NCBI GenBank assembly: GCA_022690815.1 | Contig: JALCZJ010000026.1 | Location: 1-37,417, forward strand | Direction: 5' to 3' | DNA length: 37,417 bases | Origin: Ferrimicrobium sp. | GTDB lineage: Bacteria; Actinomycetota; Acidimicrobiia; Acidimicrobiales; Acidimicrobiaceae | Shown: positions 6,339 through 15,413 of the stretch, piece by piece | How the letters are laid out: each line of letters begins with the position of its first letter | How positions within the stretch are numbered: the first letter of the stretch is position 1 | Notes under the pieces: generated by a model | Databases searched by the model: none | The model's input: the letters and a program-made list of their open reading frames with translations, nothing else | What the model was told of the DNA's origin: nothing | Translations under genes and position numbers: made by a program

Positions 6339-7445
6339 CTAGCTCCTTGTCCTCATCGTCTGACCCTTCCACGTCGTTCGGCCACGGATGACATCCACGC
6401 ACGAGGTAAGGACAATCCACAAAAAGATCAATAGATACACCAGCTGCGCCACCACACTCCACCACCGAAACGTCCCGATCCGGCGCGCGATCACGCTGTT
6501 GGTACAACACATCGAGGCAAGCACCAGTCCAGCGACGAGGCGAACATCCCCGACACCGCCTACGAGATTCGCGATAGCCGAGAACTCTCCGACCACGATA
6601 AGAATGGCTACCACCGCTCCAGGGCCCCGGACGGTGGTGGCTCCGTTGGCTACATTCTTACGGAACCCCTCTACGAGCTGAGCGAAGCTCTTTGGGTACA
6701 TACGAAACTCGATCCAGCGAAAGCCGGCCAACAGCAGCGTTGCACCCCCATGAGCTCGAAAGCGTGTCCCCAAGGCTTGATCATCAAGCACGGCGTCGAC
6801 GACGCTCGCGTGCCCACCAACCGCACGATATCGGTCGACATGACAACACAGGACCGGTCCAAACGTCGCTTTGGATCGGCCATCGTGCACCGGCAGAAAG
6901 GCGCCAGATGCTATCAGGGACACCAAATTGGGAAAGAACGCGGCCTGCTCCCATACGCGTTGCATCCGGTGAAACGGTTGAACGCTGATCAGGTCGTGCG
7001 GGTGCTTTACTGCCAACTGAACCAAACGATTGATCGCTCCGGGATCCACCAGCTTGACATCAGCGTCACAAAATACGACGATCGCTGATCCCGGCAGAGG
7101 AGTCCAGGCGCTCAAAGCACCGGCTTTGGGGTTGTTGCCAAGGCGTCGCTCGATGCGAATCACACGAGCTCCAAGCGAGGCGGCGATTCCTCCAGTGTCG
7201 TCACTCGACCGGTCATCGATCACCGTCGTCATATAGTGCACACCCCGTTGTGTGCTCAGGGAGTTGAGCAAATCCGGCAGGGTACCCGCTTCGTTATGTG
7301 CGGGAATCACGATCTCTACCCCCAGGGTCAGCGGCGACTCCGCTCTGTCCTCGGCGACGGATCGCACGACAAAAAGCAACCTCCAGGCGTAGGCCAACTC
7401 AGCAACTACGACGAGCAATGGCCACAGGATGACAATCGAGAACAC
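6339..7445 (-). CDS. CrtQ-like membrane glycosyltransferase (GT2)
   Basis: Family members include 4,4'-diaponeurosporenoate glycosyltransferase (CrtQ), which attaches glucose to a carotenoid carboxylic acid at the membrane. The 368-residue product starts with a membrane helix (residues 3-24), then a GT-A domain with VEIVIPAHNEAGTLPDLL (from about 43), VIDDRSSDDTGG, the DXD-type VVFCDADVK and DDQALGTRFRAHG. Two or three more membrane segments lie near the C-terminus. Start GTG 7445 lies 17 bp after the F420 oxidoreductase stop. The tight link to the CrtO-like gene downstream is the best evidence that the acceptor is a carotenoid acid. Without that neighbour it could only be called a GT2 protein. 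No crtM, crtN or crtP is in the window. Confidence 0.78.
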   Translation of the reverse strand: MFSIVILWPLLVVVAELAYAWRLLFVVRSVAEDRAESPLTLGVEIVIPAHNEAGTLPDLLNSLSTQRGVHYMTTVIDDRSSDDTGGIAASLGARVIRIERRLGNNPKAGALSAWTPLPGSAIVVFCDADVKLVDPGAINRLVQLAVKHPHDLISVQPFHRMQRVWEQAAFFPNLVSLIASGAFLPVHDGRSKATFGPVLCCHVDRYRAVGGHASVVDAVLDDQALGTRFRAHGGATLLLAGFRWIEFRMYPKSFAQLVEGFRKNVANGATTVRGPGAVVAILIVVGEFSAIANLVGGVGDVRLVAGLVLASMCCTNSVIARRIGTFRWWSVVAQLVYLLIFLWIVLTSCVDVIRGRTTWKGQTMRTRS

Positions 7446-7462
7446 GAACCCAGCTCGGGTTG

Positions 7463-8491
7463 TTATTGTCGATCGACGATGGACCGGAGCCGTTGAAACG
7501 AACCCAAAGGATCATTGCCAACCGGAGTGACCATCAAGGTCGTAACACCTGCGCTGGCGAATGCTCGGACTCGCTCAGCAACAAAACCTTCGTCCCCAAC
7601 GAGGTTCAACCGCTCCAACAAGTCGTTTGGCAACAAGGCAGCAGCCTTGTCACGCTCCCCACGAAGATAATGGTCCTGCACCTGTTCGGCGAGATCACCA
7701 TATCCATAGCGGTGGAACAGGTCGTTGTAGAAGTTCTTCGTCTTGGCACCCATGCCACCGACGTAAAGGGCAACCTGCGGGCGCGTCAATTCCAGCAAAC
7801 CAGAGACGTCCTTGCCGATCGCGACCAACCCGCCGGCCACCACGTCAAGCTCACCAAGCGAGGAATCGCGTTCCGACCGTCCCTTCGCGAGCGATGCGCC
7901 CCAGACGTTCTCGGCCTCCTCGGGGAGATAGAAGATTGGGAGCCACCCTTCGGCGAGCTCGGCTGCCAACGCTACGTTGCTGGGTCCTATTGCGGCAAGA
8001 TAGATCGGTACCCGCTCCCTTAACGGCTGCGTGATCAGCTTTAATGCCTTGCCGAGTCCAGTCCCTCCTGCGAGCGGAATCTGGTAAAGACCTTGCGATT
8101 CGAGTCGTTCACGGCGCCAGACCCGCCGACAGATCTCAATCAGCTCGCGAGTTCGTGCCAGCGGCCGATCGTAAGCGACACCATGCCAACCCTCGATCAC
8201 CTGAGGTCCTGATGCACCGAGCCCCAGCACCGCTCGCCCGTTCGACACGTAGTCAAGGCCGGTCGCAGTCTGGGCGATCAGCGCAGGAGTACGCGAGTAG
8301 ATCGGCAAAATGCCCGGCCCTAACTCAACGCGCGACGTCTTGGCCGCCAGATACCCAAGGATGGAGACGGCATCGAATCCGTACGCTTCGGCGACGAATA
8401 CGATGTCCAGACCTGCAGCTTCATAGGTCACTACCTGTTCAACGGTCTCGAGGATATTTCCCGCATAGTTGATCTGCATGGCTAACTTCAT
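7463..8491 (-). CDS. LLM-class F420-dependent oxidoreductase
   Basis: A luciferase-like monooxygenase-fold enzyme of 342 residues. In actinobacteria, members with this architecture use reduced or oxidised coenzyme F420 for hydride transfer. Seen: MKLAMQINYAG at the N-terminus, EAAGLDIVFVAEAYGFDAVS (25-44), ELGPGILPIYSRTPALIAQT (56-75), GRAVLGLGASGPQVIEGWHG, and a C-terminal GVTTLMVTPVG. These fit the TIM-barrel LLM family. A strong ribosome site (GGAGG, four bases before ATG 8491) sets the start. The substrate cannot be read from sequence. It is probably the first gene of a three-gene unit with the CrtQ- and CrtO-like genes, so a role in lipid or pigment oxidation is possible, but this is inference. 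Confidence 0.88.
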   Translation of the reverse strand: MKLAMQINYAGNILETVEQVVTYEAAGLDIVFVAEAYGFDAVSILGYLAAKTSRVELGPGILPIYSRTPALIAQTATGLDYVSNGRAVLGLGASGPQVIEGWHGVAYDRPLARTRELIEICRRVWRRERLESQGLYQIPLAGGTGLGKALKLITQPLRERVPIYLAAIGPSNVALAAELAEGWLPIFYLPEEAENVWGASLAKGRSERDSSLGELDVVAGGLVAIGKDVSGLLELTRPQVALYVGGMGAKTKNFYNDLFHRYGYGDLAEQVQDHYLRGERDKAAALLPNDLLERLNLVGDEGFVAERVRAFASAGVTTLMVTPVGNDPLGSFQRLRSIVDRQ

Positions 8492-9070
8492 AATGCCTCC
8501 GTCGTCACCTACCTAATCTACGTTAGCAACTACCAATGCCATCGTTGGCCCAGTTCACTGGCCCAGTTCATTGATCCGGGCCAAAGTGGGGGCACCTGAT
8601 CACCCTCCGGGCCCCTAATCGCTCCACTCTCCACTCACCCAGCCCCTGACATGCTCGCGTCACCAGATCGCAAGCGCCCAAATCACGCGAGTTCCAGATG
8701 CTAGTTTCGGCATCGGGCCGTTCATGGTCGTCGACCTGTCTTGATTTTTGATTATGCGCACTATGTCGTTCGAAGGATCTCCCCCGCTTTGGTGCGGTGG
8801 ACGAACGAGCCAGACCCGCGGTTACTCTGCAGTGAATCCCTATGCACAACGGCTGTCATGGCTCCAGATCAACGAGCCCGAAGGTAAGTAATCGTGCCAT
8901 ATGTCGATATCGGCTCACCCGACAGTGCAGGTTACCTATCGGCTCGTATTGGCCGAAGATCGTTGGCTACGCTAACCTGAACCTCATAGTGACGGCCATT
9001 CCGTGACCAGTCAATGCGCGGATACCCTGGCGGGTTGGCCCTTACATACGGTGGAGAAGCACAAAGCAAC
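8492..9070. other. Non-coding gap with a 13-bp tandem repeat
   Basis: About 580 bp between divergent genes. TGGCCCAGTTCA(C/T) is repeated head to tail at 8546-8558 and 8559-8571. A minus-strand frame of 93 codons (8568-8849) exists but has no ribosome site or recognisable motif. Promoters for the flanking divergent genes must lie here; I could not assign -10/-35 boxes with confidence. Confidence 0.45.
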
Positions 9071-9952
9071 ATGCGTCGGGTAATCGTTCTAGCCTTGGTA
9101 CTCCTACTGATCGCGGGTTCGTCACTCTACTTCCTGACGCCAACCCAACCGGTCACACCGAAAACCTTGCATGACCTCACCATCCCAGCTGGGGACCCTA
9201 ACTGGCGAAGCTCCTGTCAGTCAGCGGCCTTACCAGACACTTCACCAGGTTGTGAGCACGCCGCCCTCTTCGACCTCAACCTCGCACGAACTGGGGAGGG
9301 ATTGCCAAGGTTGACCCTGCCTCACGGCTTCCTCGCTCGTTCGCAAGCCAGTCAACTCCACTTCTTGATCGACAACGAACGTATGATTCGCAACCTACCG
9401 GCGGTCCCCAACTCCACTCCACAGTTGGAAAAGCTCGCCAGCCAAGCGGCGTATCAGGCCAGGGATCCGAGCATCCCGCCAACGATGGACGGCGGCTCAG
9501 ACTGGGCCGGCAACTTTCCAAACGCGCTCGTTGTGGACTTCATGTGGATGTACGAGGATGGCTATCGCTACACCAATGGTGGCGGCGGATCGAACCTTGA
9601 CTGCCAGTCCCCGAAGGCGAGTGGCTGTTGGGGGCATCGCTATGTCATTCTTGAGAACACCTCCACCGACACCAACTATGGCACCGCTTTTACCACTCAG
9701 CTCACCCCGTCACAGGCGTTGACCTACGCGGATTCGTTCACACTCATTCTCGCAGGCGAGCCTGCACCATTTGCCATCACCAACACTCAGCCATTAGCTC
9801 AAACCATCGCGATCATCGCGGTGATCATGATCATCGCCGTGATCATCTCGTCGATCAATCGGCGACGCCGCATGCACGCTTACCGCACGCAACCAGTTGG
9901 ACCGCCCTTGCCAAAACCACCGAACAGCACACACGACAACTCTGTCGCCTAA
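9071..9952 (+). CDS. Membrane-anchored CAP/SCP-like extracellular protein
   Basis: The 293-residue product has an N-terminal membrane segment or uncleaved signal (residues 3-22, VIVLALVLLLIAGSSLYFL), an extracytoplasmic domain and a second membrane segment near the C-terminus (TIAIIAVIMIIAVIISSI) followed by RRRR and a short Pro-rich tail. Within the domain, ALFDLNLARTGEGLPRL, LIDNERMIRNLP and GCWGHRYVIL resemble the helix and His-containing strand of CAP/SCP-type secreted proteins. Four Cys residues (SSCQ, GCEH, LDCQ, GCWG) could form two disulfides. The frame is open from ATG 9014, but GGAGAA precedes ATG 9071, which places the hydrophobic segment at the very N-terminus. Function unknown; assignment to CAP is by pattern only. 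Confidence 0.7.
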   Translation: MRRVIVLALVLLLIAGSSLYFLTPTQPVTPKTLHDLTIPAGDPNWRSSCQSAALPDTSPGCEHAALFDLNLARTGEGLPRLTLPHGFLARSQASQLHFLIDNERMIRNLPAVPNSTPQLEKLASQAAYQARDPSIPPTMDGGSDWAGNFPNALVVDFMWMYEDGYRYTNGGGGSNLDCQSPKASGCWGHRYVILENTSTDTNYGTAFTTQLTPSQALTYADSFTLILAGEPAPFAITNTQPLAQTIAIIAVIMIIAVIISSINRRRRMHAYRTQPVGPPLPKPPNSTHDNSVA

Positions 9953-10283
9953 GGTCGAGATGCGGTAGGAGCCATGGAACGACGAACGCGCAGGCACTCT
10001 GGTGTTCGTCCTGGGGAAGCGTTCGTGCTGAGCAATGTCGTGGCACGTAACGTGGTGACCTACATGGTGCTACGAACTCAGACAGCCAAGCCTGCGCAGA
10101 TGACTCAACGCATGCTTTGCACGGGCCACGATCTACCCAGTGCAAGATCGCGAGAGGCCAACAGCACTATCGACAACAAGTCAGAGGGCCATGCGCCGTG
10201 ACCCCAGGACCCGCATCGCGCCTACATCACGCCATGCGGGTAACCCAAACATAGGTATGAGTTGATCAATGGCTAGCGTGTAC
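9953..10283. other. Non-coding gap between convergent genes
   Basis: About 330 bp between the ends of the CAP-like and peroxiredoxin genes. No gene, tRNA or clear terminator hairpin recognised. Confidence 0.4.
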
Positions 10284-10922
10284 TCACACTGTGTGCGCGC
10301 CCGGATCCTTAGCGAAACGAAGATACGGCTTGACCTCTCGAAAGCCCTCAAAACGCTTGCGCGCCTCCTGGGTGTCAATCGAGTTCGCAATGATAACTTC
10401 ATCACCTGGTTGCCAGTTCACCGGCGTCGAGATCGGGTAGGCATCCGAAAGCTGTAACGCATCAAGCACGCGAAGAATCTCGGCGAAGTTACGACCAACC
10501 GAAGCTGGATAGGTCATCTCGAGTCGCAACTTCTTTGCAGGATCAATCACGAACACGGATCGAACCGTGAGTGTGTCAGAGGCCTTCGGGTGGATCATCC
10601 CGTACAGCGAGGCAACCTTGCGGTCAGCATCACCAATCATCGGAAAATTAACCGCATGTCCCCGAACCTCCTCGATATCGGCCTCCCACCCCTCATGGCT
10701 GGCGACATCATCAACCGAGAGACCGATAACCTTCGTCGTCCGTCGCTCAAACTCGGGGAGGAGCCGGGCCACCTCTCCTAACTCGGTAGTACACACTGGG
10801 GTGTAGTCCTTCGGATGAGAAAACAGGATCCCCCAGGAGTCGCCCAACCATTCATGAAAACGAACGTGCCCCTGCGTTGTATCAGCCTCGAAATCGGGTA
10901 CCACATCACCTAATTGAACCAT
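10284..10922 (-). CDS. 1-Cys peroxiredoxin (Prx6-type)
   Basis: Reduces hydrogen peroxide and organic hydroperoxides in the cytosol. The 212-residue product has the active-site motif DYTPVCTTEL with the peroxidatic Cys44, the only cysteine in the protein, so no resolving Cys exists and an external thiol must recycle it. Prx6-type features follow: GLSVDDVASHEGW, FPMIGDADRKVA, RSVFVIDPAKKLRL, and the long C-terminal domain with TPVNWQPGDEVII. Length is typical for the group. The frame is open 44 codons further upstream, but GAGGAGG lies 5 bases before ATG 10922, with ATG 10925 as the near alternative. It is transcribed alone. In an acidophilic iron-oxidiser a role against metal-generated peroxide would make sense, as inference. 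Confidence 0.92.
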   Translation of the reverse strand: MVQLGDVVPDFEADTTQGHVRFHEWLGDSWGILFSHPKDYTPVCTTELGEVARLLPEFERRTTKVIGLSVDDVASHEGWEADIEEVRGHAVNFPMIGDADRKVASLYGMIHPKASDTLTVRSVFVIDPAKKLRLEMTYPASVGRNFAEILRVLDALQLSDAYPISTPVNWQPGDEVIIANSIDTQEARKRFEGFREVKPYLRFAKDPGAHTV

Positions 10923-11477
10923 CATTGCCTCCTCAATCGTCGTCGTCTCCGCAATGCTCAGATGGCCCAGACCACAGTTACAACCCGCGACCTGCGCGAC
11001 ATGCACATGCTGACTCCCGCCACACGAGCTATGGAGAGCTCCACACGCTGTCATGGACTACCATATCAGCAGACTAGCCGCGGCCTAAGCGTAGCAAGCA
11101 CAGTCGATACATCAACTTGGACCACAACGAATAGGTCGGTCACGATCCTGGTGTGCGGGCACGATCGATGCGCCACGGGGTCCCAACCCAAGCGCCTGTC
11201 GCAACAATCATCCCCAACCCGACGATTCACCTCGCCACGCATGCCGAGCCGACCTGGGCTCACACACCAGCATGCTCAAAACGCCTCGCGAGGCCAAAGC
11301 ATCGCTTAGCCGACCGTAAACCTTGAGCAAAACCTCCAGAGGCTCGCAGGTTTGAACTTCCCCGGATATCAACCTGTCCTCAGCTTGAACCAATCAGCCA
11401 AAGAGACTCACGTGCATCCTGATGGGTCACATCCATGCGAAGTGCCGATCTGGCGCTTGCGCAAGCCAGTTCTATCG
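10923..11477. other. Non-coding gap upstream of peroxiredoxin and downstream of marC
   Basis: About 555 bp without a supportable gene. The peroxiredoxin ribosome site GAGGAGG is at its left end. No clear operator palindrome for a peroxide regulator was found by eye. Confidence 0.4.
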
Positions 11478-12080
11478 CTAATGACCGTGGGCGAACGTTA
11501 AAACGCCAGAAGCGGCTAGTTGGACAGCAATCGCCGCGAGGAGCAGTCCAAAGACCCTCGATAACAGTTCAATGCCGCCCTCACGCAGCAGTCGACTCAG
11601 GTGGACCGAAGACCGCAAAACGACGAGCAGCACAACCATCACCACTAAGATCACGACAGCGAGACCAATCGCATTGCCAACTGTGTGCACCTCTCCCGCG
11701 AACACAAGGACCGCTGCGATCGCGCCTGGGCCAGCGATTAATGGGGTTGCCAGGGGAACCAACGCAACGTTGACCTTCGACTGGGCAGTCAGCTCGGCCT
11801 GTCTTCCAGTCAAGAGCTGGAGCGACACAATCAGCAACAAGAGTCCACCCGACACCTGCAGCGCCGCGAGCGAGATGCCGAGGTATCCAAGGATCTCACG
11901 ACCAAAGCCGGCAAAGATCGCTAGCACCGCCGCCGCCACAAGCACAGCCTCGACGGCGAGCCGTTGACGAGCCTTGGCTCCCTTACCCTGGGTGACGACG
12001 AGGAAGGTTGGTACGTTCCCGATGGGATCAGTGATAACTAACAACGTGACGAAGCTCTCGATCAAAAATTTGGTATCCAT
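11478..12080 (-). CDS. MarC family integral membrane protein
   Basis: The 200-residue product has about six membrane segments with the family pattern: LLVITDPIGNVPTFLVVTQG (14-33) near the start, then a central helix pair, PLATPLIAGPGAIAAVLVF, and a terminal segment LLAAIAVQLAASGVL. MarC proteins (UPF0056) are inner-membrane proteins of uncertain function. An early link to multiple antibiotic resistance in E. coli was not upheld. The frame is open far upstream (to 12335), but ATG 12080 has GAGGGG just before it and begins at the conserved N-terminus. It is divergent from the L,D-transpeptidase gene across 216 bp. Confidence 0.9.
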   Translation of the reverse strand: MDTKFLIESFVTLLVITDPIGNVPTFLVVTQGKGAKARQRLAVEAVLVAAAVLAIFAGFGREILGYLGISLAALQVSGGLLLLIVSLQLLTGRQAELTAQSKVNVALVPLATPLIAGPGAIAAVLVFAGEVHTVGNAIGLAVVILVVMVVLLVVLRSSVHLSRLLREGGIELLSRVFGLLLAAIAVQLAASGVLTFAHGH

Positions 12081-12282
12081 CGCCCCTCGAACCCCTATTA
12101 TCGATTCTTTGTTAACCGCGCGTCGCCTCCGAGCGACACCTGAGAGAAACCCCATCCAGGTACCAGCAAATCGACGACTCGTCAACCACCGGTGAACTAT
12201 ACTTATGAACACTCGCGACCGTACCAGAGGAGGCGAGTAGTGCTTCATCGGTAGAGTTAGGCCAGTGTAGCTGCGAATTTCC

Positions 12283-12290
12283 AAAGGAGG
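12283..12290 (+). promoter_or_regulatory. Very strong Shine-Dalgarno deciding a TTG start
   Basis: AAAGGAGG followed by TG gives near-complete complementarity to the 16S 3' end, six bases before TTG 12297. This supports the rare start codon of the L,D-transpeptidase gene. Confidence 0.85.
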
Positions 12291-12296
12291 TGTCGG

Positions 12297-13946
12297 TTGG
12301 CGAGTGCCAGGCACACAAAGCCAAAGGGGTCTCACCGGACCCGCAAGGTGGTCGGCATCAGCGGTGGTGTCGTCGCCGGTGTCTTAATCATCGCGGGGGT
12401 TATCGTCGCGACCAACTGGCCAAAAGCCTCCCTCAGCGCATCGTATGCTTCGCTTGGTGAGCTTCATACCTCGGGCGTCCATGAAACGGTAACCAGCATC
12501 CATGCCATAGCCGATGACAAACCCGTTTCAGTGGTACTGAAGGGGCAGAACGTTCTGCCTACAGAAAAACTCCAGACCGGACTGCGAACAACTGTGACGG
12601 TCACGCTCGCTCGTCCGTCTTGGATCTCCTGGCTTACCGGCAAGACGGAGACATTGACGCTTCGCAGCACGACGCCACGCGCCCGCCTCCTTGATCCTGT
12701 CGCCATCGCTGCAGCCGGGTCTCCCGTGCAGTCGGACTTTTCGAACCCGGTCAGCGTCGTCGCTTACTCTTATCAATCGTCACAAAAGACGCTAACGCTT
12801 TCCAAGGCGAGTTCGCATGTTTCGATACCGGACTCATCAAAGGAGATGGCCGGAACCTTGAAGGTGGCAGCCGCTCCCGAGCCTTGGGAGACGCTACCAC
12901 CAGCATCCAACATGGTCTTCTTTCGCCAATCGGGCACAACTCCTGAGGCCGTGATCAACCCTGATCTGAGCAACCTGGAGCCGGAGTCGACGATTTCGAT
13001 CACACTCTCCAAGCCGGTCGCCAAGGTCTTCGGTGGCAAGTTTCCCACCATTAGTCCCACCATCCAAGGAGCAGACCCGGTCAAGGGAACCTGGAGCGAA
13101 CCGACCGCCTACACCCTCGATTTCACGCCAACCACCGGCGACTTCTGGCCTTCGGAGACCTTTACGATGACGACACCCTCTTCAATCGCCTTGGTCAGCC
13201 CGACCGGCGCCGTCGGGAGTGCTGGAAACACCATCTCGATGAGTGGTGCTCCAATGTCGATGCTGAGACTCCAAGAGTTGCTTGCCCAACTCAACTACCT
13301 GCCGGTGTCGTTTAGCTCCTCGACGATCGTGGCTTCAACCGCGAGTGCCCAGCTGGCAGCCATCCAATCGCCGCCTAAGGGTACCTTTAGCTGGCGTTGG
13401 TCGATGCCTAGCCAGCTGACCTCCCTCTGGAGCCCAGGGTCGTCGAACGTGATCACCGAAGGAGCGGTCATGGCCTTCGAGGACTTCAATAGCCTCAACT
13501 ACAACAACAAGTTGAACAATCCGCTGTTATGGCCAACGTTGATCAACGACGTGATCGCCAACAAGGTCGATCCACATCCTTATGCGTGGATCCAGGTACA
13601 AAAGGTCCTGCCCGAGACGCTCTACCTCTGGGAAAACGGAAGTGTAGTACTTACGAGCCCAGCCAACACTGGGATCGCAGGACTGAAGACCACGAACGGA
13701 ACGTTCCCGATCTATCTTCGGTTTAAGCAAAATTACATGAGTGGAACTAACCCAAACGGGACCAAATACCACGACCTCGTCCACTGGATCAACTACTTCC
13801 TCGGCTCCGAGGCGGTCCACGGGTTTGTGCGCGCCTCGTACGGTTTCCCGCAAAGTTTGGGTTGCGTCGAATTGCCGGTACCCACGGCCGCGTTGGTCTA
13901 TCCGCAAGTCCACATTGGGACTCTCGTCACCGTCATGCCGAGCTAA
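12297..13946 (+). CDS. L,D-transpeptidase (YkuD domain), membrane-anchored
   Basis: Forms 3-3 peptidoglycan cross-links or attaches proteins to peptidoglycan outside the membrane. The 549-residue product has a basic N-terminus, one membrane segment (18-39), a long Ser/Thr-rich extracytoplasmic region with Ig-like beta-strand character (about 40-320), and a C-terminal YkuD domain. The catalytic block is VHGFVRASYGFPQSLGCVEL, with His508 and nucleophile Cys523; the usual S-x-G-C is present as SLGC. TTG 12297 is chosen because of the excellent ribosome site. Length is larger than single-domain YkuD proteins but normal for actinobacterial types with extra N-terminal domains. The gene appears monocistronic; a weak 5-bp hairpin (13950-13965) follows. 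Confidence 0.9.
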   Translation: MASARHTKPKGSHRTRKVVGISGGVVAGVLIIAGVIVATNWPKASLSASYASLGELHTSGVHETVTSIHAIADDKPVSVVLKGQNVLPTEKLQTGLRTTVTVTLARPSWISWLTGKTETLTLRSTTPRARLLDPVAIAAAGSPVQSDFSNPVSVVAYSYQSSQKTLTLSKASSHVSIPDSSKEMAGTLKVAAAPEPWETLPPASNMVFFRQSGTTPEAVINPDLSNLEPESTISITLSKPVAKVFGGKFPTISPTIQGADPVKGTWSEPTAYTLDFTPTTGDFWPSETFTMTTPSSIALVSPTGAVGSAGNTISMSGAPMSMLRLQELLAQLNYLPVSFSSSTIVASTASAQLAAIQSPPKGTFSWRWSMPSQLTSLWSPGSSNVITEGAVMAFEDFNSLNYNNKLNNPLLWPTLINDVIANKVDPHPYAWIQVQKVLPETLYLWENGSVVLTSPANTGIAGLKTTNGTFPIYLRFKQNYMSGTNPNGTKYHDLVHWINYFLGSEAVHGFVRASYGFPQSLGCVELPVPTAALVYPQVHIGTLVTVMPS

Positions 13947-14302
13947 ATACTGTCTGTCCTGACAGCCTTTGAATAGTCCACGTTGACTAGAAGATCGGCC
14001 TTAGCCAACGTGTCGTGTGAGCGACCGGTTCGTTCGTTGTGAATCATCGCTCCGATAGAAGGTACTACCTCGTTGTAAGGCCGATCAGTTGCCAAGCGCA
14101 TGTCAGCACACCTGGTGTCATGTGTCATCAGAGCGTGGTTCATCACACAACGCCGAGCGCAGGTACCAGTCAGATCGCTCCATCAGCCGTCATCTGAGGA
14201 AAAGCATCACACGCGGGTCGCGCTGATCGACTATCCCCGCGCGCACGGCCGGCGTGGACGGTCCACGATCAAGAACGCCGAAAAGATGGCTGATAGTACT
14301 CT
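13947..14302. other. Non-coding gap
   Basis: About 356 bp. CTGTC-TGTCCT-GACAG at 13950-13965 could be a weak terminator of the preceding gene (followed by CCTTT). A 67-codon minus-strand frame (13943-14146) ends near it. It is without clear start signals and unrecognised, so I did not call it. Confidence 0.4.
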
Positions 14303-15328
14303 ATGCCAAGAAAGACGCCAAGGACGCCGTTACAAAAGCCTTTGCGGTTTTGGACGCTGTGGTCAGGACTCAGCGCCGATCAAGATACCTTGTTGGCGCT
14401 CCTCGTCTTCGGGGGTGGCATCGCCTGTGCTTTAGGTGCCATCCATCCGATGGGCCCGAACACCGCACGGGGCCTTGAAGTCTTGATCGCGATCACCAAT
14501 ACGCTACTTGCACTCGCCATTATGATCTGGCATCTTGGTTCGCGATCCTGGGTACAGACAGGAATCCTGCTCGCGATGATCATCGAACTCACAATCCTGA
14601 TCGCCTTGACCCACACTCAAATCGGTCTTGCCATCGACTTGATCGCGTTCCCGTGGATTAGCGTGTACGCCGCCTGCTTCCTCGCGCCGATCGTCCTTCT
14701 TGGATACCTGGGCGCAAGCACTGCCATGATCTTGACGGCGAGCGCCTTCACCCCCATCTTGGATTCATTGAACATCGCGATCCGCTTCACCGCACCGGCT
14801 TGGCTGGCCGCATTCGCCATCATGTTGGTCATGCGTGGTCTCGTCCATCGGGCTGACACCGACAACCTTACCGGCATCTCGAACCGCAATGGGTTCTTCC
14901 GGCATTCGAACAAGGCAGCCGCGCAACGACTTGAACAGGTGACACACCTCATCCTCATCGATCTCGACGACTTCAAGATGGTTAACGATGAGAACGGGCA
15001 CCTCGAGGGTGATCGAGTGCTTCAAAACACCGCCACCGCCCTCGATACGGCGCTACCAGCGGGAAGCATCGTCGCACGTATCGGAGGCGACGAATCCGCA
15101 GTGCTCACCTTTGGTCAAAACGATGCAGGTCTTCACGGCACGCTTGGCCTTCATCGCACCACCCTTTCTTGCTCATTCTCCTATGGCCTCGCTCCTTGGC
15201 TTGCAACCTGGAGCCTCGATGAGGCACTCGCCCACGTTGATAGAGCGCTCTATCAAGACAAGCGACTACGTCATGGCATCGTGAACATCGATAGCCAAGC
15301 AAGGAGCAGTGTCCTCGACCTTGACTAA
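14303..15328 (+). CDS. Membrane GGDEF-domain protein with GGDES motif
   Basis: Predicted diguanylate cyclase or c-di-GMP effector in the membrane. The 341-residue product has about five to six membrane helices (roughly 30-47, 58-76, 86-104, 108-140, 165-180), then a GGDEF domain from DTDNLTGISNRNGFF (185-199), LILIDLDDFKMVND (216-229) and ENGHLEGDR. The signature reads GGDES (261-265): the metal-binding Asp/Glu are retained but the final Phe is replaced by Ser. There is no RxxD inhibitory site five residues before the motif. Activity therefore remains open. ATG 14303 has no obvious ribosome site. It stands alone between non-coding stretches. c-di-GMP signalling is also suggested by the PAS-GGDEF/HDOD pair further right. 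Confidence 0.87.
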   Translation: MPRKTPRTPLQKPLRFWTLWSGLSADQDTLLALLVFGGGIACALGAIHPMGPNTARGLEVLIAITNTLLALAIMIWHLGSRSWVQTGILLAMIIELTILIALTHTQIGLAIDLIAFPWISVYAACFLAPIVLLGYLGASTAMILTASAFTPILDSLNIAIRFTAPAWLAAFAIMLVMRGLVHRADTDNLTGISNRNGFFRHSNKAAAQRLEQVTHLILIDLDDFKMVNDENGHLEGDRVLQNTATALDTALPAGSIVARIGGDESAVLTFGQNDAGLHGTLGLHRTTLSCSFSYGLAPWLATWSLDEALAHVDRALYQDKRLRHGIVNIDSQARSSVLDLD

Positions 15329-15413
15329 GACAGCTGTGCATCAAGAGCTCAGTAGGCTCTGATCATCGAGCCCTGATCAACGCGCAACCAAGTTTGGGGC
15401 TACGGTAGTACCT

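Noticed and set aside
8568-8849. Possible 93-residue protein
   Set aside because: No ribosome site, no motif, and it ends inside the 13-bp tandem repeat.
10923-11054. Cys/His-rich 44-codon extension upstream of the peroxiredoxin
   Set aside because: The strong ribosome site directly before ATG 10922 and the family N-terminus show the extension is an open frame by chance.
13943-14146. Possible 67-residue minus-strand protein after the L,D-transpeptidase
   Set aside because: No ribosome site and no recognisable family; could still be a remnant, but not supportable.
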